A DNA stretch of 42,839 nt from Clostridia bacterium (GCA_017454675.1 JAFTCN010000030.1:1-42839); one strand, 5' to 3'; counted from the stretch's first letter, positions 30,835 to 40,096 are shown. The notes: generated by a model not told the origin, from the letters alone. Program-made: numbers and translations.

Positions 30835-31176
30835 ATGATCGGCCGCACAAGTTCCATCGACAGGCTTTTCGAAGCGGTAATGCAGCTATCATCGATAGAG
30901 GAATGCTACGATTTCTTTGAGGACATATGCACGGTGAAGGAACTGCTCGACATGTCAAAGCGCCTCGACGCCGCGGTGCTGCTGTCTGATGGCAGGAGCT
31001 ATCAGCAGATAGTCGAGGCGACGGGCCTTTCCACCGCTACGATCGGACGCGTCAGCCGCTGTCTCAACTACGGGCAGGGAGGATATGTCAGGGCGATCGC
31101 GAGGCTCGCCCCGGCTGGGAAAGCGCCGGAGGGGACGGACGCCCCGGATCCCGCGGGAGGCAAAGGCGGGAAGTAA
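30835..31176 (+). CDS. YerC/YecD family TrpR-like regulator
   Basis: This 113-residue all-helical Trp-repressor-like protein contains FFEDICTVKELLDMSKRLDAA and the HTH GRSYQQIVEATGLSTATIGR, then RVSRCLNYGQGGY, the YerC hallmark. In Bacillota this family sits next to or inside his operons and is the proposed regulator of histidine synthesis. It is the first gene after the his promoter, so autoregulation through the palindrome is likely (inference). Ribosome site AGGAAGAGG lies just upstream. The C-terminal 20 residues (PAGKAPEGTDAPDPAGGKGGK) are low-complexity. Confidence 0.9.
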   Translation: MIGRTSSIDRLFEAVMQLSSIEECYDFFEDICTVKELLDMSKRLDAAVLLSDGRSYQQIVEATGLSTATIGRVSRCLNYGQGGYVRAIARLAPAGKAPEGTDAPDPAGGKGGK

Positions 31177-31226
31177 AACAGAAAAGACGGAAGAGCAGAG
31201 TATATAAGAGAAAGACAGAAAGAGAA

Positions 31227-32798
31227 ATGGATATAGACGAGGCCATACTCAGCGGAAGCGAGAAACTTATCTTTGCGCTGCGGGCGCTCTACGCATCGCG
31301 GGGATTTGCCCCATACCGCATGAGCAAATTCGAAGAATACGACCTGTACGCCGGAAACAAGGAGTTCCTGATCTCGGACAACGTGATAACCTTCACCGAT
31401 ACCGACGGGAAACTGATGGCGCTCAAGCCCGACGTGACTCTGTCGATCGTCAAGAACACGCCCGACGACCCCGGAGTCACGAAAAAGGTCTACTACAACG
31501 AGAACGTATACCGCGTGTCGGGACGCTCGGGACAGTTCCGCGAGATGATGCAGTCGGGCGTCGAGTGCATCGGGAAGGTCACGGCGGAGGAGACGGCGGA
31601 CGTGATAATGCTGGCGTCAGACGCCCTGATGAGAGTCTCTCCAGACTCGGTGCTGAGCATATCCTGGCCGCTCGTGTTCCGCGGCATCCTCATGTCCGGC
31701 AGCCCCGCCGCGGGCTCTGAGGAGGAACTGTACGCTGCGGCGGCCGGGAAGAACGCCGACGAGGCCGAACGCATATGCGCCGCGGCGGGCGTCGCCGCCG
31801 GGTACCGCGAGGCGCTGCGCGGCCTGCTGTCCTTCAGACAGCCGGTACCGGCGGCGATACCGGCGCTGGAAGCGCTCGGGCTGCCGGACGGGCTCATCCC
31901 GCACGAATTCACCGAACTGCTCTCGATCCTGGCGAAGAGGGACTCCGGCTGCCGCATCACCGTCGATTTTTCGGTGACCGGCGACATGAACTACTACAGC
32001 GGGGTCGTTTTCAAGGGATTCGTGGGCGGGATCCCGTCCGCCGTGCTGTCCGGAGGCCGCTACGAGGGGCTTATGAGGCGCATGCAGCGGCGTTCGAACG
32101 CCGTGGGATTTGCGGTATACATCGATGTCATCGAGCGCTCCGCGGCTTCTGAGGGGCTCTCACGCGGGGGATGGATAAACGTCGCGCTGCCGAAAGGGCG
32201 GCTCGGCGAGAAGGTCTACTCGCTCTTCGCGCAGGCGGGATACGAGTGTCCGTCGATCCTCGAACCGAACCGGCGCCTGGTATTCGAGAACCCGGACCGC
32301 ATGGTCAGGTACTTCTGGGTAAAGCCGTCCGACGTCCCCGTGTACGTCGAGCGCGGCGCTGCCGACGTCGGAGTCGCCGGGAAGGACATCCTGCTCGAGC
32401 ATTCGCCCGACGTCTACGAGCTGCTCGACCTGGGAGTCGGCGTCTGCCGCATGGCGGTCGCGGGCCCGAAGGACTTCACCGACGGCGGAGAGGGCACGCT
32501 GCGGGTCGCGACGAAATTCGCGGCCGTCGCCGGCAGCTACTACCAGTCGCGCGGTCGCGACATCGACATTATCCAGCTCAACGGCTCGATCGAGCTCGCG
32601 CCGCTGCTGGGACTGTCCGACGTGATCGTCGACATCGTCGAGACCGGAACTACGCTCCGCGAGAACGGGCTCGAGGTCAAGGATGAGATATTCCCGATCA
32701 GCGCCCGGCTGATCGCGAACAAGGCCGCATACCAGTCGGGCGGGAGCGGGCCGATCGAGGCGATGAAAGCGGCGCTCGCGGGCGTCTGCGCCAAATAA
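31227..32798 (+). CDS. hisZG: HisZ-HisG fusion: ATP phosphoribosyltransferase with its regulatory subunit
   Basis: The 523-residue fusion has HisZ (histidyl-tRNA-synthetase-like regulatory subunit) at about 1-310, with RMSKFEEYDLY, LMALKPDVTLSIVK and VYRVSGRSGQFREMMQSGVE. HisG short form is at about 312-523: INVALPKGRLGEKVYSLF, ADVGVAGKDILLE, and DVIVDIVETGTTLRENGLEV, the PRPP-binding loop. It catalyses the first and feedback-inhibited step, ATP plus PRPP to phosphoribosyl-ATP. In most species HisZ and HisG are separate proteins that form a hetero-octamer; here they are one chain. The start has no canonical Shine-Dalgarno, only a purine-rich leader. Confidence 0.92.
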   Translation: MDIDEAILSGSEKLIFALRALYASRGFAPYRMSKFEEYDLYAGNKEFLISDNVITFTDTDGKLMALKPDVTLSIVKNTPDDPGVTKKVYYNENVYRVSGRSGQFREMMQSGVECIGKVTAEETADVIMLASDALMRVSPDSVLSISWPLVFRGILMSGSPAAGSEEELYAAAAGKNADEAERICAAAGVAAGYREALRGLLSFRQPVPAAIPALEALGLPDGLIPHEFTELLSILAKRDSGCRITVDFSVTGDMNYYSGVVFKGFVGGIPSAVLSGGRYEGLMRRMQRRSNAVGFAVYIDVIERSAASEGLSRGGWINVALPKGRLGEKVYSLFAQAGYECPSILEPNRRLVFENPDRMVRYFWVKPSDVPVYVERGAADVGVAGKDILLEHSPDVYELLDLGVGVCRMAVAGPKDFTDGGEGTLRVATKFAAVAGSYYQSRGRDIDIIQLNGSIELAPLLGLSDVIVDIVETGTTLRENGLEVKDEIFPISARLIANKAAYQSGGSGPIEAMKAALAGVCAK

Positions 32799-32822
32799 AA
32801 CGGAACACCGGAGGACCGAACT

Positions 32823-34166
32823 TTGATAAGGATAATGAAATACGGCGCTCTGCCGGAGAACGAGATATTCGCGAGATCCGACAGCACCGCGGACGTCTCG
32901 GCTGCGGTAGCCGAAATAATAGAAAACGTGAGAAGGAAGGGAGACGCCGCCCTGCTCGACTATACGCGCAGGTTCGACGGCGCCGACATCGACTCTCCAG
33001 AGCTGGATAAAGAGGAGATCGAAGCGGCGTACGGGCGCATCCCGGCAGCGCTGAAGGAATCCCTGCTCTACGCCGCGGAGTCGATCACCCGCTACCATTC
33101 TAAGCAGAAGATGAGATCATTCTCCACCGAAGGGACCGCAGGCCGCCTGACCGGACAGCGGGTCGTCCCGCTCGAGCGGGTGGGGGTCTACGTCCCCGGA
33201 GGCACGGCGGCGTATCCGTCGACGGTGCTTATGGACGTCATACCCGCCTGCATCGCGGGTGTCGGCGAGATAATCATGGTGTCGCCTCCCGACAGGAACG
33301 GGAAGATCTGCGACGCCGTGCTCGCCGCCGCGAAGATCGCGGGGGTCACGAGGATCTTCAGGGCCGGAGGGGCCCAGGCGATCGCCGCCCTCGCATACGG
33401 CACCGAGAGCATACCGGCGGTCGACAAGATCGTCGGCCCCGGCAACGCGTACGTCGCCGAGGCGAAGCGGCAGGTCTTCGGCAGGGTGTCGATCGACATG
33501 ATCGCGGGACCGAGCGAGATCCTCGTCATATCCGACGGGAAGACCGACCCCGAATACCTCGCTGCCGACATGCTCTCGCAGGCAGAGCACGACAGGCGCG
33601 CGAGCGCGGTGCTCCTCACCGACTCGGATGCGCTGGCAAAGGCCGTCGCCGAGGCGATAGAGCGGCAGCTTCCGAGGCTCGAGCGCGCGGAGATCGCCAG
33701 GGCGTCGATCGAGTCCGAGGGCAAGATAATCATAGTTGAGGATCTCGACCGGGCCTGCGACGTCGCAAACCGCATCGCGCCCGAGCATATCGAGCTCTGC
33801 GTCGACGAACCGATGGAGCTCTTCGCAAAGATCCGGAACGCCGGCTCGGCATTTCTGGGACGGTACTGCCCCGAGGCCGTCGGAGACTACCTGGCGGGTC
33901 CGAACCACACACTTCCGACCGGAGGCACCGCGAGATTCTCGAGCGCGCTCTCGGTATACGATTTCTGCAAGCGCATACAGTACGTGTATTACACGGAGGA
34001 GTCGCTGCGCAACGTTTCGTCCGCGATATGCGAGCTGGCGAACACCGAGGGCCTTACCGGCCACGCCGCGAGCGTCACCGTAAGGACAGGGGACGTCAGG
34101 GGCGGTGAGGATCTCCTCTCGCCGAACGGAGCCCGCATGCCGCGGGAGTGGAGACTTAACAAATGA
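32823..34166 (+). CDS. hisD: Histidinol dehydrogenase
   Basis: The 447-residue product has the family signature around YVPGGTAAYPSTVLMDVIPA, FRAGGAQAIAALAYGTESI, the IDMIAGPSEILVI segment, AEHDRRASA and GPNHTLPTGGTARF (zinc and substrate residues). It oxidises L-histidinol to histidine in two NAD-dependent steps, the last of the pathway. TTG 32823 is taken as start (GGAGG 7 bases upstream; MIRIMKY is the usual N-terminus). ATG 32835 is an alternative. It overlaps hisC by 4 bp (ATGA). Confidence 0.94.
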   Translation: MIRIMKYGALPENEIFARSDSTADVSAAVAEIIENVRRKGDAALLDYTRRFDGADIDSPELDKEEIEAAYGRIPAALKESLLYAAESITRYHSKQKMRSFSTEGTAGRLTGQRVVPLERVGVYVPGGTAAYPSTVLMDVIPACIAGVGEIIMVSPPDRNGKICDAVLAAAKIAGVTRIFRAGGAQAIAALAYGTESIPAVDKIVGPGNAYVAEAKRQVFGRVSIDMIAGPSEILVISDGKTDPEYLAADMLSQAEHDRRASAVLLTDSDALAKAVAEAIERQLPRLERAEIARASIESEGKIIIVEDLDRACDVANRIAPEHIELCVDEPMELFAKIRNAGSAFLGRYCPEAVGDYLAGPNHTLPTGGTARFSSALSVYDFCKRIQYVYYTEESLRNVSSAICELANTEGLTGHAASVTVRTGDVRGGEDLLSPNGARMPREWRLNK

Positions 34167-35254
34167 GCCGGTATTTCAGCGAAAAATACGGCGGTCTCGT
34201 GCCGTACGTCCCGGGCGAGCAGCCGCGCGGAAGGAGTTTCGTAAAGCTCAACACCAACGAGTCGCCGTTCCCCCCTTCGCCCTACGCGCAGCGCTTCGCG
34301 AGGGAGGCCGCGGGCGACCTGAGACTGTATTCCGACCCCGAATGCCGGAGGCTCCGCGAGACGGCTGCCGAATACTTCGGTCTCGCCCCCGACTGCTTCG
34401 TCTTCACCAACGGTTCTGACGAGATCCTTTATTTCGCCTTCAGCGCATACTGCGACAGCTCTCACCCGGCGGTCTTCGCCGACATAACATACGGCTTCTA
34501 CAAGGTTTTTGCCGGCGTATGCGGCGTACCGGCGCGGATTATACCGCTGAAGGACGACTTCACGCTCGATCCGGAAGACTACTTCGGCGCCGGCGGGACG
34601 GTCTTCATCGCGAATCCCAACGCCCCGACCGGCATCGCGCTTACGCCCGGCGATATCGAAAGGATCGTCGCGGCGAACCGTGACAGCATCGTCGTGATCG
34701 ACGAGGCATACGTCGACTTCGGCGCCGGATCGGCCGTCGGGCTGGTGAATAAATACCCGAACCTGCTCGTGACTCAGACCTTCTCGAAATCCCGCTCGCT
34801 CGCGGGAGGCAGGCTCGGCATGGGGATAGCCTGTCCCGAACTGATCAGCGACATCGAGACGCTGCGCTACTCGACGAACCCCTACAACGTCGGCAGCATG
34901 ACCCAGGCGGCCGGGATCGGGGCGCTGCTCGACAGGGAGTACTTCGAGGAGTGCCGGAACAAGATCATATCGGTGAGAGGATCGACGGAAAAGAGGCTGC
35001 GGGAGCTGGGCTTCGATTGCACCGACTCCTCGGCGAATTTCATCTTCGCCGAGCACCCCCGCGTGTCCGGTGAGACCTTTTACCGTGAGCTGCGGGAGCG
35101 CGGGATACTGGTGCGCCACTTCGACGCTCCGCGGATCTCGAACCGTAACCGGATCACCGTCGGCAGCGCGGAGGAGATGGAGCTCTTCCTCGCCGCCGCC
35201 GGGGAGATCGTGAAGGCGGCAGAGCGAAAGGATGACGGAGGACCGGGTGACTGA
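34163..35254 (+). CDS. hisC: Histidinol-phosphate aminotransferase
   Basis: This 363-residue fold-type I PLP enzyme begins with LNTNESPFPPSP (substrate loop) and FTNGSDEILYFAF. ANPNAPTGIAL and VIDEAYVDF hold the cofactor-contacting Asn, Asp and Tyr. The Schiff-base lysine lies in TFSKSRSLAGGRLG near 213. It transaminates imidazole-acetol phosphate to histidinol phosphate with glutamate. It overlaps hisD by 4 bp and ends one base before the chosen hisB start. Confidence 0.94.
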   Translation: MSRYFSEKYGGLVPYVPGEQPRGRSFVKLNTNESPFPPSPYAQRFAREAAGDLRLYSDPECRRLRETAAEYFGLAPDCFVFTNGSDEILYFAFSAYCDSSHPAVFADITYGFYKVFAGVCGVPARIIPLKDDFTLDPEDYFGAGGTVFIANPNAPTGIALTPGDIERIVAANRDSIVVIDEAYVDFGAGSAVGLVNKYPNLLVTQTFSKSRSLAGGRLGMGIACPELISDIETLRYSTNPYNVGSMTQAAGIGALLDREYFEECRNKIISVRGSTEKRLRELGFDCTDSSANFIFAEHPRVSGETFYRELRERGILVRHFDAPRISNRNRITVGSAEEMELFLAAAGEIVKAAERKDDGGPGD

Positions 35255-35255
35255 C

Positions 35256-35873
35256 ATGGAAAACTCCAATGCGGAAAAGACTGCCGGAAGAACGGCCGAG
35301 ATAACAAGAAAGACCTCCGAGACCGACATCAGGCTGAAACTCTGCCTCGACGGCAGCGGGAAGAGCCGCGTCGACAGCGGATCCGGCTTCCTCGACCACA
35401 TGCTGACGCTCTTCGCGTCGCACGGCAGGTTCGACCTCGAACTCGTCTGCAGGGGCGACACGTACGTCGACTACCACCACACGACCGAGGACACAGGGAT
35501 CGCGCTCGGCTCCGCGTTTGCCGCCGCGCTCGGGGACAAACGCGGCATCCGCCGCTACGGCGACACCGTGCTGCCGATGGACGAGGCGCTCATTCTCTCG
35601 TCGGTCGACTTCTCGGGCCGCGACTTTCTCGGATACGGCCTGCGGATCCCGACCGAAAAGGTCGGAGACTTCGACACGGAGCTCGTCGAGGAGTTCTTCC
35701 GGGGATTCGTGCGGCAGGCGGGCTGCTCGCTGCACATACGCCAGCTCGCGGGCAGGAATTCGCACCACATAATCGAGGGCACCTTCAAGTCGGTAGCCCG
35801 CAGCCTCCGCGCGGCGGTATCGGTCGATCCCGCGCTCGGAGGGGAGATCCCCTCTACGAAAGGAGTGCTCTGA
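35256..35873 (+). CDS. hisB: Imidazoleglycerol-phosphate dehydratase
   Basis: This 205-residue manganese enzyme has two repeated motifs: GFLDHMLTLFASHGRFDL with DYHHTTED, and RQLAGRNSHHIIEGTFKSVARSL. It has no phosphatase domain, so it is the monofunctional form, consistent with the separate PHP phosphatase at the operon end. ATG 35256 is chosen (GGAGG 14 bases and GGGTGA 7 bases upstream); ATG 35232 would overlap hisC. The start of hisH overlaps its stop. Confidence 0.93.
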   Translation: MENSNAEKTAGRTAEITRKTSETDIRLKLCLDGSGKSRVDSGSGFLDHMLTLFASHGRFDLELVCRGDTYVDYHHTTEDTGIALGSAFAAALGDKRGIRRYGDTVLPMDEALILSSVDFSGRDFLGYGLRIPTEKVGDFDTELVEEFFRGFVRQAGCSLHIRQLAGRNSHHIIEGTFKSVARSLRAAVSVDPALGGEIPSTKGVL

Positions 35874-36520
35874 TGACGGCGATAGTCGATTACGGCGTCG
35901 GCAACCTCTTCTCGCTCCGCTCGTCCTTCGGGGCGGTCGGCGAGGAGGCCGCCGTGACGTCCGACCGCGGCGTGATCATGAGCGCCGACAGGGTCGTCCT
36001 GCCCGGCGTCGGGGCCTTCGGGGACGCCGCCCGCAAGCTCTCGGAGACCGGCCTCGGCGACGTGATAAAAGAGGCCGCGGGAGAGGGGATACCGCTTCTC
36101 GGGATCTGCCTCGGTATGCAGCTGCTCTTTGAGCGCAGCTTCGAATACGGGGAACACGCCGGCCTCGGCCTTTTGCGGGGCGAGGTGAGGCCGATCGCCG
36201 AAACGGTTCCGGAGGACAGCCTGAGCGGCCTGAAGATACCCCACATGGGCTGGAACTCGCTCGACTTCGACCTGAAGGAGGGAAACAGCCACCCGCTGTT
36301 CAAGTACATCAAAAACGGCGACTACGTATATTTCGTCCACTCGTACTGCGCCGTGGGCTGCGAAAGCTCGCGGATAGCGTCGTCCTTCTACGGCGCGCCG
36401 CTGACGGCCGCCGCCGCGCGGGACAACGTCGCGGGCTGCCAGTTCCACCCCGAAAAGAGCGGGCGGACCGGCCTTTCGATACTCAGGGCGTTCTGCGAGA
36501 TGCGCCGCCCGGGTTCGTGA
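35873..36520 (+). CDS. hisH: Imidazole glycerol phosphate synthase, glutaminase subunit
   Basis: The 215-residue class I glutamine amidotransferase has the nucleophile Cys 79 in LGICLGMQLLFE and the His-Glu pair in GCQFHPEKSG near 197. The oxyanion-side segment VDYGVGNLFS is at the start. It releases ammonia from glutamine and passes it to HisF through the complex. It overlaps hisB by 1 bp. Confidence 0.94.
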   Translation: MTAIVDYGVGNLFSLRSSFGAVGEEAAVTSDRGVIMSADRVVLPGVGAFGDAARKLSETGLGDVIKEAAGEGIPLLGICLGMQLLFERSFEYGEHAGLGLLRGEVRPIAETVPEDSLSGLKIPHMGWNSLDFDLKEGNSHPLFKYIKNGDYVYFVHSYCAVGCESSRIASSFYGAPLTAAAARDNVAGCQFHPEKSGRTGLSILRAFCEMRRPGS

Positions 36521-36569
36521 CGCGCAAAAGCACCGCCTGAGGCGGGGAAAGGGAAAGGAAACTGTCGGA

Positions 36570-37283
36570 ATGATCATTTTTCCAGCTATCGATATCATCG
36601 ACGGCAAGGCCGTCAGACTGTACAGGGGAGACTATTCCCGCATGACTGTCTACAGCGACGATCCCGCGGGCGTCGCGGTGTCCTTCAGGGAGGCCGGAGC
36701 CGAGGCGGTGCATATCGTCGATCTCGACGGCGCAAGAGCCGGCGGCACTCCGAACTTTGAGACCGTCGCGAAGATCAAGGAGAAGAGCGGGCTCTTCTGC
36801 GAGGTCGGCGGCGGCGTGCGCAGCCTCGGCGTTATCAGAAAGTACATCGACGCAGGCATCGACCGGGTCATCATCGGCACCGCGGCGGTAACGAATCCGC
36901 CCATGCTGATCGAGGCGACCGCGCTGTACGGAGGCCGGATAGCGGTCAGCGCCGACGTCAAAAACGGCAGGATCGCGATCCGCGGCTGGACAGAGAAGTC
37001 GGGGGAGGATCTCTACGACTTCTGCGAGCGCGTCTCTGTCGACGGGATCTCGAACATCATCTGCACCGACATCTCGAAGGACGGGGCGATGCGCGGCACC
37101 AACATAAAGCTCTACCGCGAGCTCGCGCGACGCTGCGACGCCGACATAACCGCGTCGGGCGGGATCACGAAGCTCTCGGAGATAGAGGAGCTGAGATCGA
37201 TAGGACTGTACGGAGCGATCGTCGGGAAGGCGTACTATTCCGGCGCGTTCACGCTGGAGGAGGCCATCGCGGCCGCGAAATGA
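36570..37283 (+). CDS. hisA: ProFAR isomerase (HisA)
   Basis: This 237-residue TIM barrel has the catalytic Asp in FPAIDIIDGKAVRLYRGDY and the second acid in ICTDISKDGAMRGTN. Phosphate-binding GGG and SGG loops lie in CEVGGGVRS and TASGGITKL. It isomerises the aminoaldose ProFAR to the ketose PRFAR. It lies 49 bp after hisH with a purine-rich leader (GGGAAAGG). Confidence 0.94.
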   Translation: MIIFPAIDIIDGKAVRLYRGDYSRMTVYSDDPAGVAVSFREAGAEAVHIVDLDGARAGGTPNFETVAKIKEKSGLFCEVGGGVRSLGVIRKYIDAGIDRVIIGTAAVTNPPMLIEATALYGGRIAVSADVKNGRIAIRGWTEKSGEDLYDFCERVSVDGISNIICTDISKDGAMRGTNIKLYRELARRCDADITASGGITKLSEIEELRSIGLYGAIVGKAYYSGAFTLEEAIAAAK

Positions 37284-37292
37284 ATCTGAAGG

Positions 37293-38177
37293 ATGCTGAC
37301 TAAAAGGATAATCCCCTGCCTCGACGTAAGAGACGGCAGGGTGGTAAAGGGAGTCAATTTCGGGGGCCTGCGCGACGTCTCCTCGCCGCTCGACCTGGCC
37401 GCCCGGTACAGCCGCTGCGGCGCCGACGAGCTCGTTTTTTACGACATCACGGCGTCTGCGGAGGGACGCGGGATCTTCACCGGGATCCTGCGCGAGACCG
37501 CGGAGAACGTCTTCATCCCGCTGACCGTCGGCGGAGGCATAGGGTCGGTCGCCGATTTCGACCGCGTGCTCAAGTGCGGCGCCGACAAGGTGAGCGTCAA
37601 CTCGGGCGCGATAAAGGACCCGTCGATCATAAAAAAGGCGGCAAAGCTCTACGGCAACCAGTGCGTGGTGCTGTCGGCAGACGTCCGCCGCGTCGACGGG
37701 AGATTCACGATATTCGCTCGGGGCGGCCGTGACAACACCGGCATCGACGCGATCGAGTGGATCCGCCGCGGGGCCGAAGACGGCGCGGGCGAGATAGTCG
37801 TCAACTCGATGGATACCGACGGCGTCCGCGGAGGCTTCGACCTTGAGATGCTCGACGCCGTATGCAGGGCTGTCAGCGTGCCCGTCATCGCATCGGGAGG
37901 CGCCGGATGCATACAGGATTTCATCACTCTCTTCAAGTCGGTGCCGGGCGTCGACGCCGGACTTGCCGCTTCGATCTTCCACTTCGGCGAGGTCGACATA
38001 TCCGACCTCAAGCGCGCCATGCGCGACGCCGGGATCCCCGCGAGGATATCTGACGCCGGCGGCGGAGACGGCGGGGAAGAGGTCGCGGAGCGGGAAGCTG
38101 CTGCCGCCGCTGAAGATAAAAAAGCCGGGCAGCTGCCCGGAAAAAAGCAAATACACCGGAACGGGGTCAGAAAATGA
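37293..38177 (+). CDS. hisF: Imidazole glycerol phosphate synthase, cyclase subunit, with C-terminal extension
   Basis: This TIM barrel has the catalytic Asp in [14 protein letters not shown], the phosphate loops TVGGGIGSV and ASGGAGC, and the second acid in [12 protein letters not shown]. It closes PRFAR with ammonia from HisH to imidazole-glycerol phosphate and AICAR. HisF is normally about 252 residues. This one has 294, the extra 40 being a Gly/Glu/Ala/Lys-rich low-complexity tail after [11 protein letters not shown]. The frame overlaps hisI by 4 bp, so the tail could be the result of a lost stop codon and frame run-through to the next start. Confidence 0.93.
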   Translation: MLTKRIIPCLDVRDGRVVKGVNFGGLRDVSSPLDLAARYSRCGADELVFYDITASAEGRGIFTGILRETAENVFIPLTVGGGIGSVADFDRVLKCGADKVSVNSGAIKDPSIIKKAAKLYGNQCVVLSADVRRVDGRFTIFARGGRDNTGIDAIEWIRRGAEDGAGEIVVNSMDTDGVRGGFDLEMLDAVCRAVSVPVIASGGAGCIQDFITLFKSVPGVDAGLAASIFHFGEVDISDLKRAMRDAGIPARISDAGGGDGGEEVAEREAAAAAEDKKAGQLPGKKQIHRNGVRK

Positions 38178-38824
38178 TCGACATAAACGAACTGAGATTC
38201 GACTCCGCGGGGCTCATTCCCGCGGTCGTCGCCGACGCGCGCACCGGCCGCGTCCTCATGCTGGCTTACATGAACAGAGAGAGCCTCGGGATAACGCTTG
38301 AGAAGAAGCTTGCCTGCTTCTACAGCCGCTCGAGGCGGGAGCTGTGGCTTAAGGGAGAGACGAGCGGGAACTTCCAGCACGTCGTATCGGTCACGGCCGA
38401 CTGCGACCGTGACGCGCTGCTCGTCAAGGTCATCCCCGACGGCCCCGCCTGCCATCTCGGCACCGTGTCGTGCTTCGAATATCCCCTCTACGCCGATCCC
38501 GACGCCGAAGCCGGGTTTTCATACGAGGGCCTTATGGCGCTCATCGCCGGCCGCCGCGACGATCCCAAAGAGGGCTCGTACACCACATATCTCTTTGAGA
38601 AAGGGCTCGACAAGATACTGAAAAAGGTCGGCGAGGAGTCGACCGAGGTGATAATCGCGGCGAAGGCGGAGGACAAAAAGGAGACGGTCTACGAGATCGC
38701 CGACCTCGCCTACCACGTCATGGTGCTCATGACCGAGGCCGGCATCACGCTCGACGACATAAGGGCGGAGCTCGCCTCGCGCCATGTCATCGACAAAAAA
38801 GTCAAACAGGAGAAGATGACCTGA
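38174..38824 (+). CDS. hisIE: Phosphoribosyl-AMP cyclohydrolase / phosphoribosyl-ATP pyrophosphatase
   Basis: The 216-residue bifunctional protein has HisI in its first half: [34 protein letters not shown] and CHLGTVSCF, carrying zinc and magnesium ligands. HisE is in the second half: [19 protein letters not shown], then [13 protein letters not shown] and the paired helix [13 protein letters not shown]. It carries out steps 2 and 3 of the pathway. It overlaps hisF by 4 bp. The HisE stop is directly followed by the next ATG. Confidence 0.94.
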   Translation: MIDINELRFDSAGLIPAVVADARTGRVLMLAYMNRESLGITLEKKLACFYSRSRRELWLKGETSGNFQHVVSVTADCDRDALLVKVIPDGPACHLGTVSCFEYPLYADPDAEAGFSYEGLMALIAGRRDDPKEGSYTTYLFEKGLDKILKKVGEESTEVIIAAKAEDKKETVYEIADLAYHVMVLMTEAGITLDDIRAELASRHVIDKKVKQEKMT

Positions 38825-39694
38825 ATGGCCGGCGCTGAAAAAAGACGGCTGTCCCGGCCCGGAACAGACGGGCCGCACGCCGTCTCTCGCTCTCCTTTCC
38901 TGCTCGGCGATTTCCATGTCCACAGCACCTTCTCCGACGGAAAGTCCGCCCCGGAGGACGTCGTGCTCGCCGCGATAGCCCGCGGAATGAGATATATCGG
39001 CTTTTCCGACCACTCGCATACCCCGCACGACGAATCGTACTGTATGCGGAAGGAACGCGCCGCGGAATACCGCGGCGTGATCGCCCGGCTGCGCGAGAAG
39101 TATTCAGACAGGATAACCGTCCTGTGCGGCGTCGAGCAGGATTACTATTCCGACATGCCGTCCGACGGTTACGACTATGTCATAGGTTCGGTCCATTATA
39201 TCCGCGCCGGCGGGGAGTTCTGCGAGATCGACGGCCGCCCCGAGCGGCTCGTCGCGGCCGCGGAGAAGTATTTCGGCGGCAGCATAGCTGCGCTGTCTGA
39301 GGTATACTACGAGACGGTGTCGGATGTCGCCGCCGTCACGGGAGCGGATATCGTCGGGCACTTCGATCTTCTGACCAAGCACAACGGGGGAGGAAAGCTG
39401 TTCTCCGAGTCGGACCCCGTCTATATCTCCGCCTGGACCGCGGCGGCGGACAGACTGCTCGCCGGCGGCCGTCTGTTCGAGATCAACACCGGAGCGATCT
39501 CCAGAGGATACAGGAATTCGCCGTATCCGTCGGCAGAGCAGAGGAGATACATTTTCTCTCAAGGGGGAAGGTTCATCCTGTCCGGCGACAGCCACCGCCC
39601 GGAGAACCTCTGCTTCGGCTTCGAAGATCTTGTCTCAGAGCCCGGACTCATCACTCCCGAAGAATTTGCCCGGGGACTGAAAGGCGCTGAATAA
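38825..39694 (+). CDS. hisK: PHP-type histidinol phosphatase
   Basis: This 289-residue PHP-domain phosphatase has metal motifs GDFHVHSTFSDG (about 26-37), FSDHSHTPH, CGVEQDYY, GSVHYI, IVGHFDLLTKH, and SGDSHRPENL near the end. It removes phosphate from histidinol phosphate. With it, every histidine pathway step is encoded in this operon. The ATG follows the hisIE stop without a gap. The first 20 residues are not part of the family core, and a later start is possible. Confidence 0.9.
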   Translation: MAGAEKRRLSRPGTDGPHAVSRSPFLLGDFHVHSTFSDGKSAPEDVVLAAIARGMRYIGFSDHSHTPHDESYCMRKERAAEYRGVIARLREKYSDRITVLCGVEQDYYSDMPSDGYDYVIGSVHYIRAGGEFCEIDGRPERLVAAAEKYFGGSIAALSEVYYETVSDVAAVTGADIVGHFDLLTKHNGGGKLFSESDPVYISAWTAAADRLLAGGRLFEINTGAISRGYRNSPYPSAEQRRYIFSQGGRFILSGDSHRPENLCFGFEDLVSEPGLITPEEFARGLKGAE

Positions 39695-39717
39695 CGAAAA
39701 GACCCGGCCGTAAGGCT

Positions 39718-39742
39718 GGTTCTCATAAGGATAATGAGAACC
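39718..39742 (+). terminator. Hairpin at the end of the his operon
   Basis: GGTTCTCAT (39718-39726) and ATGAGAACC (39734-39742) are perfect 9-base arms with a 7-base loop, followed by GC-rich sequence instead of a T-run. It is a likely end of the his transcript or an mRNA-stabilising hairpin. 39743-39846 holds no gene. Confidence 0.6.
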
Positions 39743-39846
39743 GGCCGATCGGGAGCAAAGAAATTGATAGATGTAGATTGCTTTCTCCTTCCTTTTGTAC
39801 CCATACAAAGATTATACACCGATTGTCAATTAATCAGCGCAGTCCA

Positions 39847-39956
39847 ATAAGAGATGAGCACTGTTTTTGAGTTCTCCATCTCGGCTATTATCTCGGGAAG
39901 TTTTTCCGGTTTACTCTTTTTCAGTACGCTTGTCGTCTGGTACCTCGACGCGTTTT
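39847..39956 (-). repeat. 110-bp copy of a DUF4143 gene segment, left
   Basis: These 110 bases match 42637-42746 in the same orientation with about 104 identical positions. In the right copy they are part of the minus-strand DUF4143 gene. Here they are a free fragment with no gene around it. Confidence 0.92.
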
Positions 39957-40096
39957 GGGTGATCCTTCCCGTCGACAGCTTCAACGCCTATTTCGGCACG
40001 ACCTGTTTTGACCGCAAGTGGCTGCCTGAGTTCCCGGAGGAGATCATCGTCAGAGACGACTATGCCGGGTTGTGCAGATATAAGATGATTATATAG
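39957..40096 (+). pseudogene. C-terminal-looking gene fragment of uncertain family
   Basis: From the exact end of the 110-bp repeat a plus-strand frame runs to a TAG at 40094-40096. It encodes VILPVDSFNAYF, then CFDRKWLPEFPEEIIVRDDY. The segment has protein-like composition and resembles the early part of uroporphyrinogen-decarboxylase-like methyltransferases, but that is a weak impression. It has no start or ribosome site of its own, and the frame continues antisense into the repeat. Probably a leftover of a gene broken by the rearrangement. Confidence 0.3.

Noticed and set aside
36483..38156. 557-codon minus-strand frame opposite hisA-hisF
   Set aside because: It is a shadow of the his genes, with no start signal and no domain.
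39815..39840. Minus-strand TTGACA and TATAAT near 39820
   Set aside because: The boxes are only 7 bp apart, which does not make a sigma-A promoter, and no gene follows on that strand.
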